DNA from: Oscillospiraceae bacterium Marseille-Q3528
GTDB taxonomy: Bacteria; Bacillota; Clostridia; Lachnospirales; Lachnospiraceae
Length of the DNA stretch: 64,000 nt
NCBI GenBank assembly: GCA_018223385.1
Contig: JAGTTR010000012.1
Coordinates: 48,395-112,394 of the forward strand
Reading direction: 5' to 3'
In this document: in pieces, positions 7,977 to 17,093 of the stretch
Position numbering within the stretch: the stretch's first letter is position 1
Layout of the letters: each line of letters begins with the position of its first letter
Notes under the pieces: model-generated
What the model was told of the DNA's origin: nothing
What the model saw: the letters and a program-made list of their open reading frames with translations, nothing else
Database searches by the model: none
Position numbers and translations under genes: made by a program

Positions 7977-10397
7977 ATGAATACATCATTAGCATGGATC
8001 AAAGCATATGTTCCGGATCTTGACGTGGAGGCGCAGGAGTTCGCAGATGCCATGACACTGTCCGGTTCCAAGGTAGAGGGATATGAGAAGTTCGATGCAG
8101 ATCTGGACAAGATCATCATCGGACAGATTGTGAAAATAGAGAAGCACCCGGATGCAGATAAGCTCATTATCTGTCAGGTCAATATCGGTCAGGAAGAACC
8201 GATCCAGATCGTCACCGGTGCGCCCAACGTAAAAGAAGGGGACAAGGTTCCCGTTGTTCTGGACGGCGGCCGGGTGGCTGGCGGCCATGACGGCAAGAAG
8301 ACCCCGGGCGGCATCAAGATCAAAAAAGGCAAGCTGCGCGGCGTGGAGTCCAACGGTATGCTCTGCTCCATCGAGGAGCTGGGCTCCAGCAGAGATATGT
8401 ACCCGGAGGCACCGGAGTACGGCATCTATATTTTCGGAGATGACGCGGTTGTGGGCAGTGACGCCATCGAGGCGCTGGGCCTGCATGATGTGGTGGTAGA
8501 GTACGAGATCACCTCCAACCGGGTAGACTGCTTCTCCGTCATCGGCCTGGCAAGAGAGGCAGCAGCTACTTTCCACAAGGATTTCTATCCGCCGGTGATC
8601 ACCGAGACCGGCAACAGCGAGGATGTGAACGACTACATCAAAGTGAAGGTAGAGGACAAGGATCTCTGCCCCAGATACTGTGCCCGGGTGGTAAAGAACA
8701 TCAAATTTGCACCGTCGCCGGTGTGGATGCAGAGACGGCTGGCGGCCCATGGCATCCGTCCCATCAATAACGTGGTAGATATCACCAACTACATCATGGA
8801 AGAGTATGGACAGCCCATGCACGCTTACGATCTGGATACCATCGCCGGTCATCAGATCATCGTCCGCCGGGCAGAGGATGGCGAGAAATTCACCACCCTG
8901 GACGGCCAGGAGCGCACCGTGGACAGCTCCGTGCTCATGATCTGCGATGCAGACAAGGCCGTGGGCATTGCCGGTATCATGGGCGGTGAGAACTCCATGA
9001 TCACGGAAAACGTACACACCATGCTCTTTGAGGCAGCCTGCTTCGACGGCACCAACATCCGTCTTTCCAGCAAAAAGGTGGGGCTTCGTACCGATGCTTC
9101 CTCCAAGTTCGAGAAGGGTCTGGATCCCAACACGGCCATGGAAGCCATCAACCGTGCCTGCCAGCTGGTGGAAGAGCTGGGCGCCGGTGAGGTTGTGGGC
9201 GGTGTGGTAGACGTATACAGCAAGGTGCGCACCGGCAACCGGGTACCCTTTGATGCGGATTATGTGAACCGTCTGCTGGGCACAAACGTGGACCGCGACA
9301 CCATGATTGGCTACTTCAAGAAAATTGACCTGGGCTTTGACGAGGAGACGTCCGAGGTCATCGTTCCGTCCTGGAGACAGGATCTGCTGCGTCCGGCTGA
9401 CCTGGCAGAGGAAGTGGCAAGATTTTACGGCTATGCCAACATTCCGACCACCCTTCCTTCCGGCGAGGCGACCACAGGAAAACTGTCCTTCAAGATGCGC
9501 ATTGAGGCAGTGGCAAGAGATATCGCAGAATTCTGTGGTTTCAGCCAGGGCATGAGCTATTCCTTCGAAAGCCCCAAGGTATTTGATAAATTACTGCTGC
9601 CGGCTGACGATCCCATGCGCCGTGCCATCACCATTTCCAACCCGCTGGGTGAGGATTTCAGCATCATGCGTACCACATCCCTGAACGGCATGCTGACTTC
9701 TCTGGCCACCAACTATAACCGGAGAAACAAAGACGTGCGCCTGTATGAGATGGGCAACATCTACATTCCGGGTGAGCTGCCGTTGAAGGAGCTGCCGGAT
9801 GAGCGGATGCAGTTTACCCTGGGTATGTACGGCGAGGGAGATTTCTACACCATGAAGGGCGTGGTAGAGGAATTCCTGGACAAGATCGGCATGAAGAAAA
9901 AAGAGACCTATGATCCGAAAGCAGGCAAACCGTTCCTGCATCCGGGCAGACAGGCCAACATCATTTATGACGGAACCGTCATCGGCTATCTGGGTGAGAT
10001 CCATCCCACCGTTGCAGATACCTACGGCATCGGCGAGCGGGCTTACGTGGCTGTGCTGGATATGCCGGAAATCCTGCCTTACGCATCCTTCGACCGCAAG
10101 TACGAGGGCATTGCCAAGTATCCGGCAGTGATGAGAGACATTTCCATGGTTGTGCCGAAAGAAATTCTGGCAGGTGAGATCGAGGCTGTCATTGAGAAGT
10201 GTGGCGGCGCCCATCTGGAAAGCTATCAGCTGTTTGATATTTACGAGGGCAGCCAGATTAAGAAGGGCTACAAGTCCCTGGCCTACTCCATTGTATTCCG
10301 TTCCAGAGAAAAGACACTGGAGGAGAGCGAGATTTCCAGCGCCATGAACAGAATTTTAAAAGCACTGGAAGGCATGGGCATTGAGCTCAGACAGTGA
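7977..10397 (+). CDS. pheT: phenylalanyl-tRNA synthetase beta subunit
   Basis: An 806-residue protein, the usual length for the bacterial long form. Residues ~40-150 form the EMAP-like tRNA-binding domain (VKIEKHPDADKLIICQVNIG). The B3/B4 editing domain follows (ITSNRVDCFSVIGLAREAAA), then B5 (with RTDASSKFEKGLD before it) and the catalytic-like region. The C-terminal ~95 residues form the anticodon-binding FDX-ACB domain (KYPAVMRDISMVVP ... YSIVFRSREKTLEE). It makes the holoenzyme with PheS and helps remove misacylated Tyr-tRNA-Phe. GGAGGAAG is its ribosome site; queA follows after 17 bp. Confidence 0.97.
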   Translation: MNTSLAWIKAYVPDLDVEAQEFADAMTLSGSKVEGYEKFDADLDKIIIGQIVKIEKHPDADKLIICQVNIGQEEPIQIVTGAPNVKEGDKVPVVLDGGRVAGGHDGKKTPGGIKIKKGKLRGVESNGMLCSIEELGSSRDMYPEAPEYGIYIFGDDAVVGSDAIEALGLHDVVVEYEITSNRVDCFSVIGLAREAAATFHKDFYPPVITETGNSEDVNDYIKVKVEDKDLCPRYCARVVKNIKFAPSPVWMQRRLAAHGIRPINNVVDITNYIMEEYGQPMHAYDLDTIAGHQIIVRRAEDGEKFTTLDGQERTVDSSVLMICDADKAVGIAGIMGGENSMITENVHTMLFEAACFDGTNIRLSSKKVGLRTDASSKFEKGLDPNTAMEAINRACQLVEELGAGEVVGGVVDVYSKVRTGNRVPFDADYVNRLLGTNVDRDTMIGYFKKIDLGFDEETSEVIVPSWRQDLLRPADLAEEVARFYGYANIPTTLPSGEATTGKLSFKMRIEAVARDIAEFCGFSQGMSYSFESPKVFDKLLLPADDPMRRAITISNPLGEDFSIMRTTSLNGMLTSLATNYNRRNKDVRLYEMGNIYIPGELPLKELPDERMQFTLGMYGEGDFYTMKGVVEEFLDKIGMKKKETYDPKAGKPFLHPGRQANIIYDGTVIGYLGEIHPTVADTYGIGERAYVAVLDMPEILPYASFDRKYEGIAKYPAVMRDISMVVPKEILAGEIEAVIEKCGGAHLESYQLFDIYEGSQIKKGYKSLAYSIVFRSREKTLEESEISSAMNRILKALEGMGIELRQ

Positions 10398-10414
10398 TAA
10401 GGAGCATATAAGAA

Positions 10415-11440
10415 ATGAAAACATCGGATTTTTACTTTGATCTGCCCAAGGAGCTGATCGCCCAGGATCCGCTGGAAGACCGATCCAGTTCGAGACTTCT
10501 CGTGCTGGATCGGAAGACCGGCGCGCGGGAGCATCGGATATTCCGGGACATTGTAGAATATCTCAACCCGGGCGATTGTCTGGTCATCAACAACACCAAG
10601 GTTATTCCCGCCCGTCTGTACGGGGCCAAAGAGGGTACCCAGGCCAAGATCGAGATCCTTCTGCTGAAACGCAGAGAGGGCGACGTGTGGGAGACACTGG
10701 TAAAACCGGGCAAAAAGGCAAAGCCGGGCACGAAGATTTCCTTCGGTGACGGCCTTCTCACGGGAGAAGTGCTGGACGTGGTGGATGAGGGCAACCGTTT
10801 GATCAAATTCACCTACGACGGTATTTTTGAGGAAATTTTGGATCAGCTGGGCCAGATGCCCCTGCCGCCTTACATTACCCATCAGCTCAAGGACAAGAAC
10901 CGGTATCAGACTGTCTATGCGAAGCATGACGGCTCTGCGGCAGCTCCCACAGCGGGTCTGCATTTCACACCGGAGCTGCTGCGCCAGATCGAGGAAAAGG
11001 GCGTGAAGATCGCCCATGTGACGCTACATGTGGGACTTGGCACCTTCCGGCCGGTAAAGGTGGAGGACGTGACCGAGCACCATATGCATTCGGAATATTT
11101 CTTCATTGAAGAAGACCAGGCGAAGCTCATCAACGATACGAAGGCAGCAGGCGGCCGGGTCATCGCCGTGGGCACCACCAGCTGCCGGACACTGGAATCC
11201 GCCGTGGGAGAGGATGGAAAGTTAAAAGCCACCAGCGGCTGGACAGACATCTTCATCTATCCGGGCTACCAGTTCAAGGTCATTGACGCTTTGATCACCA
11301 ATTTCCACTTGCCGGAGTCCACCCTGCTTATGCTGGTGTCCGCCCTGGCCGGGAAGGAAAACATCATGAACGCCTATGAGGAAGCCGTGAAAGAGCGGTA
11401 TCGGTTCTTTTCCTTCGGCGACGCCATGTTCATTATGTAA
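10415..11440 (+). CDS. queA: S-adenosylmethionine:tRNA ribosyltransferase-isomerase
   Basis: A 341-residue enzyme of queuosine biosynthesis. It transfers and isomerises the ribosyl group of SAM onto 7-aminomethyl-deazaguanine in tRNA to give epoxyqueuosine. Seen directly are the N-terminal [18 protein letters not shown], the [12 protein letters not shown] motif, [14 protein letters not shown] and GLGTFRPVK, and the C-terminal [15 protein letters not shown]. Length and order match the family. It sits 17 bp after pheT and probably rides on the same transcript; it ends before a terminator at 11500. Confidence 0.96.
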   Translation: MKTSDFYFDLPKELIAQDPLEDRSSSRLLVLDRKTGAREHRIFRDIVEYLNPGDCLVINNTKVIPARLYGAKEGTQAKIEILLLKRREGDVWETLVKPGKKAKPGTKISFGDGLLTGEVLDVVDEGNRLIKFTYDGIFEEILDQLGQMPLPPYITHQLKDKNRYQTVYAKHDGSAAAPTAGLHFTPELLRQIEEKGVKIAHVTLHVGLGTFRPVKVEDVTEHHMHSEYFFIEEDQAKLINDTKAAGGRVIAVGTTSCRTLESAVGEDGKLKATSGWTDIFIYPGYQFKVIDALITNFHLPESTLLMLVSALAGKENIMNAYEEAVKERYRFFSFGDAMFIM

Positions 11441-11499
11441 AACGGTTCGCGACAAAAGAACGAACCATGTGTTATATATAAAAGACATCAGGAAAATCG

Positions 11500-11531
11500 A
11501 AAGAACAGTCTTTAGGGACTGTTCTTTTTTG
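11500..11531 (+). terminator. intrinsic terminator after queA
   Basis: AAGAACAGTC and GACTGTTCTT form a stem with a short loop, followed by a T tract and a second T-rich stretch. Confidence 0.8.
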
Positions 11532-11590
11532 GGCTTTTTTCAGATTTTTTAGCCGGCGCTGTAGCAGTGGTCTTAAGAATTGTTCGCTAT

Positions 11591-11656
11591 TTCTTAATAA
11601 ATTCCTAATTTTCCCTTTTCGGAATCCTAAAATCTTTCCACTATGCTGTGTATAGA
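11591..11656 (+). promoter_or_regulatory. direct repeats and -10 upstream of vanG
   Basis: TTCTTAA (11591), TTCCTAA (11602) and ATCCTAA (11624) lie at spacings of 11 and 22 bp, all on one face of the helix. A TATAGA -10 candidate is at 11651-11656, and the position where a -35 should be is occupied by the last repeat. This is the pattern of a promoter activated by an OmpR/PhoB-type response regulator. No regulator gene is adjacent. Confidence 0.45.
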
Positions 11657-11699
11657 AGCGATGGCAGAGAGGCCATTGCCGGAAAGAAGGAGACAACAG

Positions 11700-12944
11700 A
11701 TGAAAGACAGAAAGAAAATTGCAGTATTGTTTGGCGGGCGTTCCCCGGAGTATAAGGTGTCCCTGCAGTCGGCCTTTGCCGTGTTAAAAAGTATTGATCA
11801 GGCAGCATATGAGGTGGTGCCGGTGGGCATTACAGCAGAAGGAGAGTGGTATGTGTACACCGGCCCCTACGCCTGCATTCCCCAGGATCGGTGGAACCAG
11901 CCGGAAATGTGCACGTCCTGTGCGGTAAGCCCCAGTCCCCGGGTGCACGGTTTGCTGATATTTGAAAAAACGGGCACAAGAGAACTGCCCCTGGACGGGG
12001 CTTTCCCGGTGCTGCACGGCAAAAACGGAGAGGACGGTACGGTGCAGGGGGTATTTGCGCTGGCGGGGATTCCGGGGGCGGGCTGTGGACTGCTGGCCTC
12101 CGCTCTTTGCATGGACAAGGAGCTGGCCCATCGGGTGGCAGAGCAGGCAGGCATCCGGGTACCCCGGTCGGCGCGGATCTGCGGCCCCTGGGAGGCAGAC
12201 CGGGCAGAGGTGCTGTCCCGGGAGATCGGCTATCCGCTGTTTGTAAAGCCCATCCGGGCAGGCTCTTCCTTTGGCATCAGCCGGGTGTCCTCGCCGGAAA
12301 CGCTTCGAAAAGCGGTGGCGGATGCCTTTGCCTACGACACGGAGGTGGAGCTGGAGGAAGCCATCGACGGCTTCGAGGTGGGCTGTGCCGTGCTGGGCAC
12401 GAAGCAGCTGACCATCGGTGTGGTGGACGAGATCGAGCTATCCGGCGGCTTCTTTGATTATGAGGAAAAATATACATTGAAAACCTCTCAGATCCACGTA
12501 CCGGCCCGGATTCCGGCAGAAAAAGCGGAGGAGATTCGCCACACGGCGGCGCGGCTGTACCGGGCGCTGGGCTGTGGAGGCTTTGCCCGGGTGGACATGT
12601 TCCTGAACCGCAAAGGGGAGATCATATTCAACGAGGTCAACACCATCCCCGGCTGCACGTTACATAGCCGGTATCCCAACATGCTGGCCCGGGTGGGGCT
12701 GGAATTCCCGGACTGGGTGAGAATTTTGCTGGAAGAGGCGGTTGGAGAAGAAACGGGATGTGATGCACAGCCGCAGGCGGAGGCAGATGTGCTGCAAGGA
12801 GACAAGAACACGAAACAGTCTGCGCAGAGGCCGGAAGGAGATCAGCAGGAAAACACGGGAACAGAGATGACAAAAGACAGGCGCAGCGGAAGAAAAGCTG
12901 ATACGACGACAGGGCAGGGGGCAAATAAAGATGCTGTGGATTGA
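11700..12944 (+). CDS. vanG: VanG-type D-alanine--D-serine ligase
   Basis: A 414-residue ATP-grasp ligase. The body (residues 1 to ~345) follows VanG closely: KIAVLFGGRSPEYKVSLQSA, FPVLHGKNGEDGT, KPIRAGSSFGI, FEVGCAVLG, FFDYEEKYTLKTSQIHVPAR and FNEVNTIPG. In known vanG clusters this enzyme makes D-Ala-D-Ser for peptidoglycan precursors with lower vancomycin affinity. The ATG at 11700 has AAGGAG upstream. The last ~70 residues form a hydrophilic Gln/Lys/Thr-rich tail absent from ordinary ligases, and the stop overlaps vanT by 14 bp. No vanXY, vanR or vanS is in the window. The substrate is inferred from the family and from the racemase next door. Confidence 0.88.
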   Translation: MKDRKKIAVLFGGRSPEYKVSLQSAFAVLKSIDQAAYEVVPVGITAEGEWYVYTGPYACIPQDRWNQPEMCTSCAVSPSPRVHGLLIFEKTGTRELPLDGAFPVLHGKNGEDGTVQGVFALAGIPGAGCGLLASALCMDKELAHRVAEQAGIRVPRSARICGPWEADRAEVLSREIGYPLFVKPIRAGSSFGISRVSSPETLRKAVADAFAYDTEVELEEAIDGFEVGCAVLGTKQLTIGVVDEIELSGGFFDYEEKYTLKTSQIHVPARIPAEKAEEIRHTAARLYRALGCGGFARVDMFLNRKGEIIFNEVNTIPGCTLHSRYPNMLARVGLEFPDWVRILLEEAVGEETGCDAQPQAEADVLQGDKNTKQSAQRPEGDQQENTGTEMTKDRRSGRKADTTTGQGANKDAVD

Positions 12945-15201
12945 CGAGTTTCGGGTGGTGGCTGCTTTTCTGGTGGCCGCCATCCACACCTGGCCCCTGC
13001 AATCGGTATGGGAACCGGCGGATTTTGTACTGGTGCATATCATCGGCAGAATCGCGGTTCCTTTTTTCTTCTGTGTCACAGGGTATTTTGGTGTGTCCCG
13101 GTTCTGGGAGAAAACCTCCGGCGGTACATACGGGCGTCTCATGAAGAAAACCGCCCAGCTGTATGGACTGGCGATGCTGTTGTATCTGCCGGTGAACGTG
13201 TATGCAGGTCAGCTGCGGAATGTGGTTGGCGCGGGCCGTGCGGGTAGTGCAGGACTGGCCGGTGCGCTGGAAGGTGTCGGGAAGCTTTTAAAAGCGGTGG
13301 CTTTTGACGGCACCTTTTATCATCTCTGGTATCTCCCGGCCATTCTGCTGGGGGTCACCCTGCTGAAACTGCTTTCCCGGTGGGTGTCGGCAAAGGCAGC
13401 GGGGATCATCAGCGTGCTGCTGTATCTCTGCGGTCTGCTGGGGGACAGTTATTATGGGCTGGCGGCAAAGGTGCCTGCGCTGGAAATGGCCTATGGGAAG
13501 CTGTTTGCCATCAGCAGCTATACGAGAAACGGCCTGTTCTTTGCACCATTGTTTTTGATGCTGGGAGTATTTTTGAAAAGAACTTCCAGTGAGTCAAAAA
13601 AGACTTTGAAAAACCTTTCTTTAAAGAAAAATGAAAAGAAGAACCTCAAAACGCCTGATCATGGTTTCTGGTTGACAGGCTTTCTTTTCAGCGTTTTATT
13701 GTTGACAGGCGAAGGCCTGCTTCTTCGAAAGCTTGGCTGGCCTAGGCACGACAGCATGTACATCACCCTGCCGCTGGTGCTCTGGTGCCTGATGCGGCTG
13801 CTGCTGGCCGGAAAGCGGGAGCGCACCCACCGGGAAAAACGGCTGGGACGGGAATGCCGTACCTTTGCCGCTGCGTTCTATGTGGTGCATCCGCTGATGA
13901 TCGTTGCGGTGCGTGGCGGCGTGAAGGTGATAGAAGCTGTGTTAAATACTGTTACTGGAGCCGGAAATATAAGTTTTCTTCTGGTAAATTGCTCTCCTGT
14001 ATTTTATGTGGAGGTTTGTCTCTTGGCCGGTCTGGTGGCTGTCCTGACAGCGCATCTAACAGAGCTGCACCGGCAGATCCGGTTTCAGAAAGGACGGGCA
14101 TGGGTGGAGGTGGATCAGGCGGCATTTCGCCATAACGTGCGGGAACTGCAAACGTTGCTTCCCGGGGACTGTGCGCTTATGCCTGCCATCAAAGCGGACG
14201 GCTACGGCATGGGGACCAAAGCGGCAGCGAAGCTTCTCCGGAAAGAAGGGGTGAAGGCCTTCTGTGTGGCCTCTGTCCGGGAAGGGGGCAAGCTGCGAAG
14301 AAGTGGTGTGCAAGGGGAAATTCTGGTGCTGGGGTACACCTCCCCGGAGCAGTTCGGCCTGCTGAAACGCTACCGCCTGACCCAGACAATCGTGGATGCG
14401 GCCTACGGCCGGGAGATGGAAGCTTCTGGCTATCGTCTGCGTGGGCAGGTGAAGGTGGATACGGGCATGCACCGGCTAGGGGAGGCGGCTGCTTCTATCG
14501 ACCAGATCGCGGCGCTGTATGAGCTTCCTCATGTGAAGATCACCGGCATTTTTACCCACCTGTGCGTCAGCGATGAGCAGACACCGGACAGTCGGGCCTT
14601 CACCCGTTTGCAGACAGCCAGGTTCCATCAGGTGCTGGACGCACTGGAGCAAAAAGGCATTCAGCCGGGCAGACGGCATATGTTCAGCAGCTACGGCATC
14701 TGGAACCGGGAAGGAGAGCCGCTGGATGCGGTGCGGCCGGGCATTGCCCTGCTGGGGGTCAGGAGCAGCCGGGAGGATGTACTCGTCCGTGCCTGTGACC
14801 TGCAGCCGGTGCTTTCCATCAGGGCAAGAGTGGCGCTGGTGCGCAGGCTGGATGCCGGGGAATATGCCGGGTACGGCCGCTGTTTTCATGCGGTAAAGCC
14901 CTCCCGGATCGCCGTTGTCACCATCGGCTATGCGGACGGCATTCCCAGAAGTCTGTCCTGCGGCAAAGGATCGGTTCTCATCAAAGGCAGACGCGCACCC
15001 ATCGCCGGGCGGATCTGTATGGATCAGCTGCTGGTGGATGTAACGGATCTGCCGAAGGTGAAACGGGGGGACGAGGTTGTGCTGCTGGGCAGGCAGGGAA
15101 AGGAAGAGATTTCCGCGGAAGAGATGGCCGGATGCGCGGGAGCCATCACCAATGAGCTGCTCAGTCGATTGGGAAGCCGGTTGGAGAGGGTGTATAAATA
15201 A
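12931..15201 (+). CDS. vanT: VanT-type membrane serine/alanine racemase
   Basis: A 756-residue two-domain protein. Residues 1 to ~385 form a multi-pass membrane domain of the acyltransferase-3 type (WIDEFRVVAAFLVAAIHTWPL at the start) thought to take up or handle L-serine. The region from ~388 is an alanine-racemase fold: MPAIKADGYGMG holds the PLP Lys, VKVDTGMHRLG follows, then the catalytic Tyr in AGYGRCF, GYADGIPRSL, and GRICMDQLLVDVT. The fusion is diagnostic for VanT and supplies D-Ser to VanG. A Lys-rich insert (near residues 210-235) interrupts the membrane domain. It overlaps vanG, so the two are co-expressed. Confidence 0.9.
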   Translation: MLWIDEFRVVAAFLVAAIHTWPLQSVWEPADFVLVHIIGRIAVPFFFCVTGYFGVSRFWEKTSGGTYGRLMKKTAQLYGLAMLLYLPVNVYAGQLRNVVGAGRAGSAGLAGALEGVGKLLKAVAFDGTFYHLWYLPAILLGVTLLKLLSRWVSAKAAGIISVLLYLCGLLGDSYYGLAAKVPALEMAYGKLFAISSYTRNGLFFAPLFLMLGVFLKRTSSESKKTLKNLSLKKNEKKNLKTPDHGFWLTGFLFSVLLLTGEGLLLRKLGWPRHDSMYITLPLVLWCLMRLLLAGKRERTHREKRLGRECRTFAAAFYVVHPLMIVAVRGGVKVIEAVLNTVTGAGNISFLLVNCSPVFYVEVCLLAGLVAVLTAHLTELHRQIRFQKGRAWVEVDQAAFRHNVRELQTLLPGDCALMPAIKADGYGMGTKAAAKLLRKEGVKAFCVASVREGGKLRRSGVQGEILVLGYTSPEQFGLLKRYRLTQTIVDAAYGREMEASGYRLRGQVKVDTGMHRLGEAAASIDQIAALYELPHVKITGIFTHLCVSDEQTPDSRAFTRLQTARFHQVLDALEQKGIQPGRRHMFSSYGIWNREGEPLDAVRPGIALLGVRSSREDVLVRACDLQPVLSIRARVALVRRLDAGEYAGYGRCFHAVKPSRIAVVTIGYADGIPRSLSCGKGSVLIKGRRAPIAGRICMDQLLVDVTDLPKVKRGDEVVLLGRQGKEEISAEEMAGCAGAITNELLSRLGSRLERVYK

Positions 15202-15318
15202 GGCGCTCCCTTTACATATTCAGGCAGTCGGATTTTCATGCGAGCATGGAATCCGGTTGCCGTGAACATATAAGTGAACTGGAAATGATAAATTGAGAAA
15301 ACTTCTCAAAATACCTAC

Positions 15319-15391
15319 TAGACAAATGGGATTGGATGTCGTATACTGTAACCAAGTTAGTTCTTGCTAACTGAGGTTAGTTAAAACTAAT
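15319..15391 (+). promoter_or_regulatory. promoter with two tandem GTTAG-N6-CTAAC operators
   Basis: TAGACA at 15319 and TATACT at 15342 are spaced by 17 bp. Just downstream lie GTTAG-TTCTTG-CTAAC (15356-15371) and GTTAG-TTAAAA-CTAAT (15376-15391), exactly 20 bp apart, so two dimers would bind the same face. The same palindrome precedes feoA, feoB and the mobile iron cassette, pointing to a DtxR-family iron regulator. Confidence 0.75.
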
Positions 15392-15418
15392 TGCAAGGTA
15401 AAGGAGTTGTCACAGGTT

Positions 15419-16024
15419 ATGAAGTCAATGGCAGAAGAGAAGTCCACACGGGATGGACGAAAAAGGGTTCGTGTACAGATCGCCGATCAGTGCGCCCCTG
15501 TACTTGCCGGTGTGAAACCGTCAAATATCGTGATTCTCGGTGAGGGCGATGCGGCAGATGAGATCAGAGAGATTCTTGTAAGTGCAGATATCTGCTGCGA
15601 TCTTTTTTATGAAGGCGACGGAAAACAGATGTGGCTGTTTTACCGAAAATCACTCATAGAGGAGGTGCTCAGGGAAGAGGAGAACAGAGATTTCTTAAAG
15701 AAGTATGGCTACACCGATTTTCATCTGGAAAATGTGATGTGCAAGGTACATATGCATTTTCTGGATTACAAGCTGGGAAAACAGGAATTTCCACATGAGA
15801 TCGGCGTGATTCTGGGATATCCGTTGGCGGATGTCAAGGGCTTTATTGAAAACAAAGGACGGAATTTCCTTTATTCCGGGTACTGGAAGGTTTATGAGGA
15901 TGCACCAAGGGCAAAAGAAAGATTTGATCTTTATACGATGGTAAGAAGCCGGATCACCAGCGAGATCGCCGCAGGCATGCGGTTCTGGCAGGTGGCACAG
16001 ATGGAAGAGATCTTATTTGCCTGA
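15419..16024 (+). CDS. DUF3793 family protein
   Basis: About 201 residues, recognised by the family segment FPHEIGVILGYPLADVKGFIENKG. The function is unknown. A TTG upstream abuts the AAGGAG site and is too close, so the ATG at 15419 (12 bases downstream) is chosen; an ATG at 15428 is also possible. Several Cys and His residues occur around the centre (NVMCKVHMHFLDY), but no classical iron-sulfur spacing. It leads an operon with flavodoxin and DUF2325 and has tandem iron-type operators in its leader, so expression on iron limitation is predicted. Confidence 0.8.
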   Translation: MKSMAEEKSTRDGRKRVRVQIADQCAPVLAGVKPSNIVILGEGDAADEIREILVSADICCDLFYEGDGKQMWLFYRKSLIEEVLREEENRDFLKKYGYTDFHLENVMCKVHMHFLDYKLGKQEFPHEIGVILGYPLADVKGFIENKGRNFLYSGYWKVYEDAPRAKERFDLYTMVRSRITSEIAAGMRFWQVAQMEEILFA

Positions 16025-16065
16025 TTTGATAAAAAAAGACAGCATTGACAAGGAGGACATTTGAA

Positions 16066-16497
16066 ATGAGTGAAATTATTGTAGCATACTGGAGCGGAAC
16101 AGGTAACACAGGAGCAATGGCAGAGTACGTGGCACAGGGAATCCGCGAGGGTGGTAAAGAAGCAAAGATCGTAAATGTGGAGAACTTCTCCGCTGACGAG
16201 TTAAAGGATTGTTCCGTATTCGCACTGGGCTGCCCGTCCATGGGTGTTGAGGTGCTGGAGGAGGGCTACATGGAGCCTTTCATGTGCGACGTTGACGGTT
16301 TCGCAGCTGGCAAGAAGATCGGTCTCTTTGGTTCCTATGGCTGGGGAGACGGCGAGTGGATGAGAAACTGGGAAGAGAGAGTACAGGAGGATGGCGCAAC
16401 TGTTGTCGGCGGTGAGGGTGTCATCTGCCACGAGGTACCGGATGACGCAGCAGCAGCGGATTGCATTGCCCTTGGCAAGCTTCTTGCTTCCGCATAA
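16066..16497 (+). CDS. short-chain flavodoxin
   Basis: A 143-residue electron carrier. The FMN phosphate loop is YWSGTGNTGAMA near residues 7-18, and the fold continues through ALGCPSMGVEVLEE and GLFGSYGWGDGEWM, the isoalloxazine-binding loops. The ATG at 16066 follows AAGGAGGACA. Flavodoxins replace ferredoxins in low iron; the operators before the operon fit that. It is 41 bp after the DUF3793 gene. Confidence 0.94.
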   Translation: MSEIIVAYWSGTGNTGAMAEYVAQGIREGGKEAKIVNVENFSADELKDCSVFALGCPSMGVEVLEEGYMEPFMCDVDGFAAGKKIGLFGSYGWGDGEWMRNWEERVQEDGATVVGGEGVICHEVPDDAAAADCIALGKLLASA

Positions 16498-16512
16498 AAA
16501 AGGAGGGTTCCC

Positions 16513-16794
16513 ATGAGTGTAGTAATCGTCGGCGGCCATGACCGCATGGTAGCGCAGTATAAAAAGATTTGTAAGAGCTATAATTGTAAGGCAAAAGTGT
16601 TTACCCAGATGGCTGCGGGAATGGATAAACAGATCGGCCAGCCCGACCTGCTGGTGCTGTTTACCAACACGGTATCCCACAAGATGATCCGCTGCGCTCT
16701 GGATGGTGTAAAGGACAGCAATGCAGAGATTGTTCGCTGCCACACCAGCAGTGCAACAGCGCTTACTGAGATCCTTCAGCAGAAGGCTTGTTAA
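16513..16794 (+). CDS. DUF2325 domain protein
   Basis: A 93-residue protein with the family start SVVIVGGHDRM and the central DLLVLFTNTVSHKM. The function is unknown; the fold is probably a small Rossmann-like sheet. It is 15 bp after the flavodoxin gene behind AAAAGGAGGG. Co-transcription with flavodoxin and DUF3793 suggests a role in redox or iron stress, by context only. Confidence 0.82.
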   Translation: MSVVIVGGHDRMVAQYKKICKSYNCKAKVFTQMAAGMDKQIGQPDLLVLFTNTVSHKMIRCALDGVKDSNAEIVRCHTSSATALTEILQQKAC

Positions 16795-16836
16795 TCATAC
16801 GCTTATAACTTCCTAATACATCATAAAGATATTCTT

Positions 16837-16904
16837 GAAAAGCCCCAAAAAGGCGGAGAAACCCCATACCCTGCGAGAAATCACAGGGCCTGGGGCTTTT
16901 CTAT
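16837..16904 (+). terminator. terminator after the flavodoxin operon
   Basis: AAAAGCCCCA (16838) pairs with TGGGGCTTTT (16891), with an inner CCCTG/CAGGG stem, and runs into TCTATTTTCTT. Confidence 0.85.
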
Positions 16905-17093
16905 TTTCTTCTATAGGATCACGCAAACAGGATAATGAAAAAACAACAGTGGCACAGCAGGATGATCTTCCGGGTGAAATTGTAATTTGGAAGGAAACGT
17001 GTTATGATGCTGTGGGAAAAGAAGATACAGTGAGAAAAATCCTGCAAGAACAGAAACGATAGAATAACGGGAAGGGAGCCTGTAAGGATACCA

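Noticed and set aside
16835..17062. 75-codon frame after the DUF2325 gene
   Set aside because: It begins inside the terminator hairpin and has no ribosome site or similarity.
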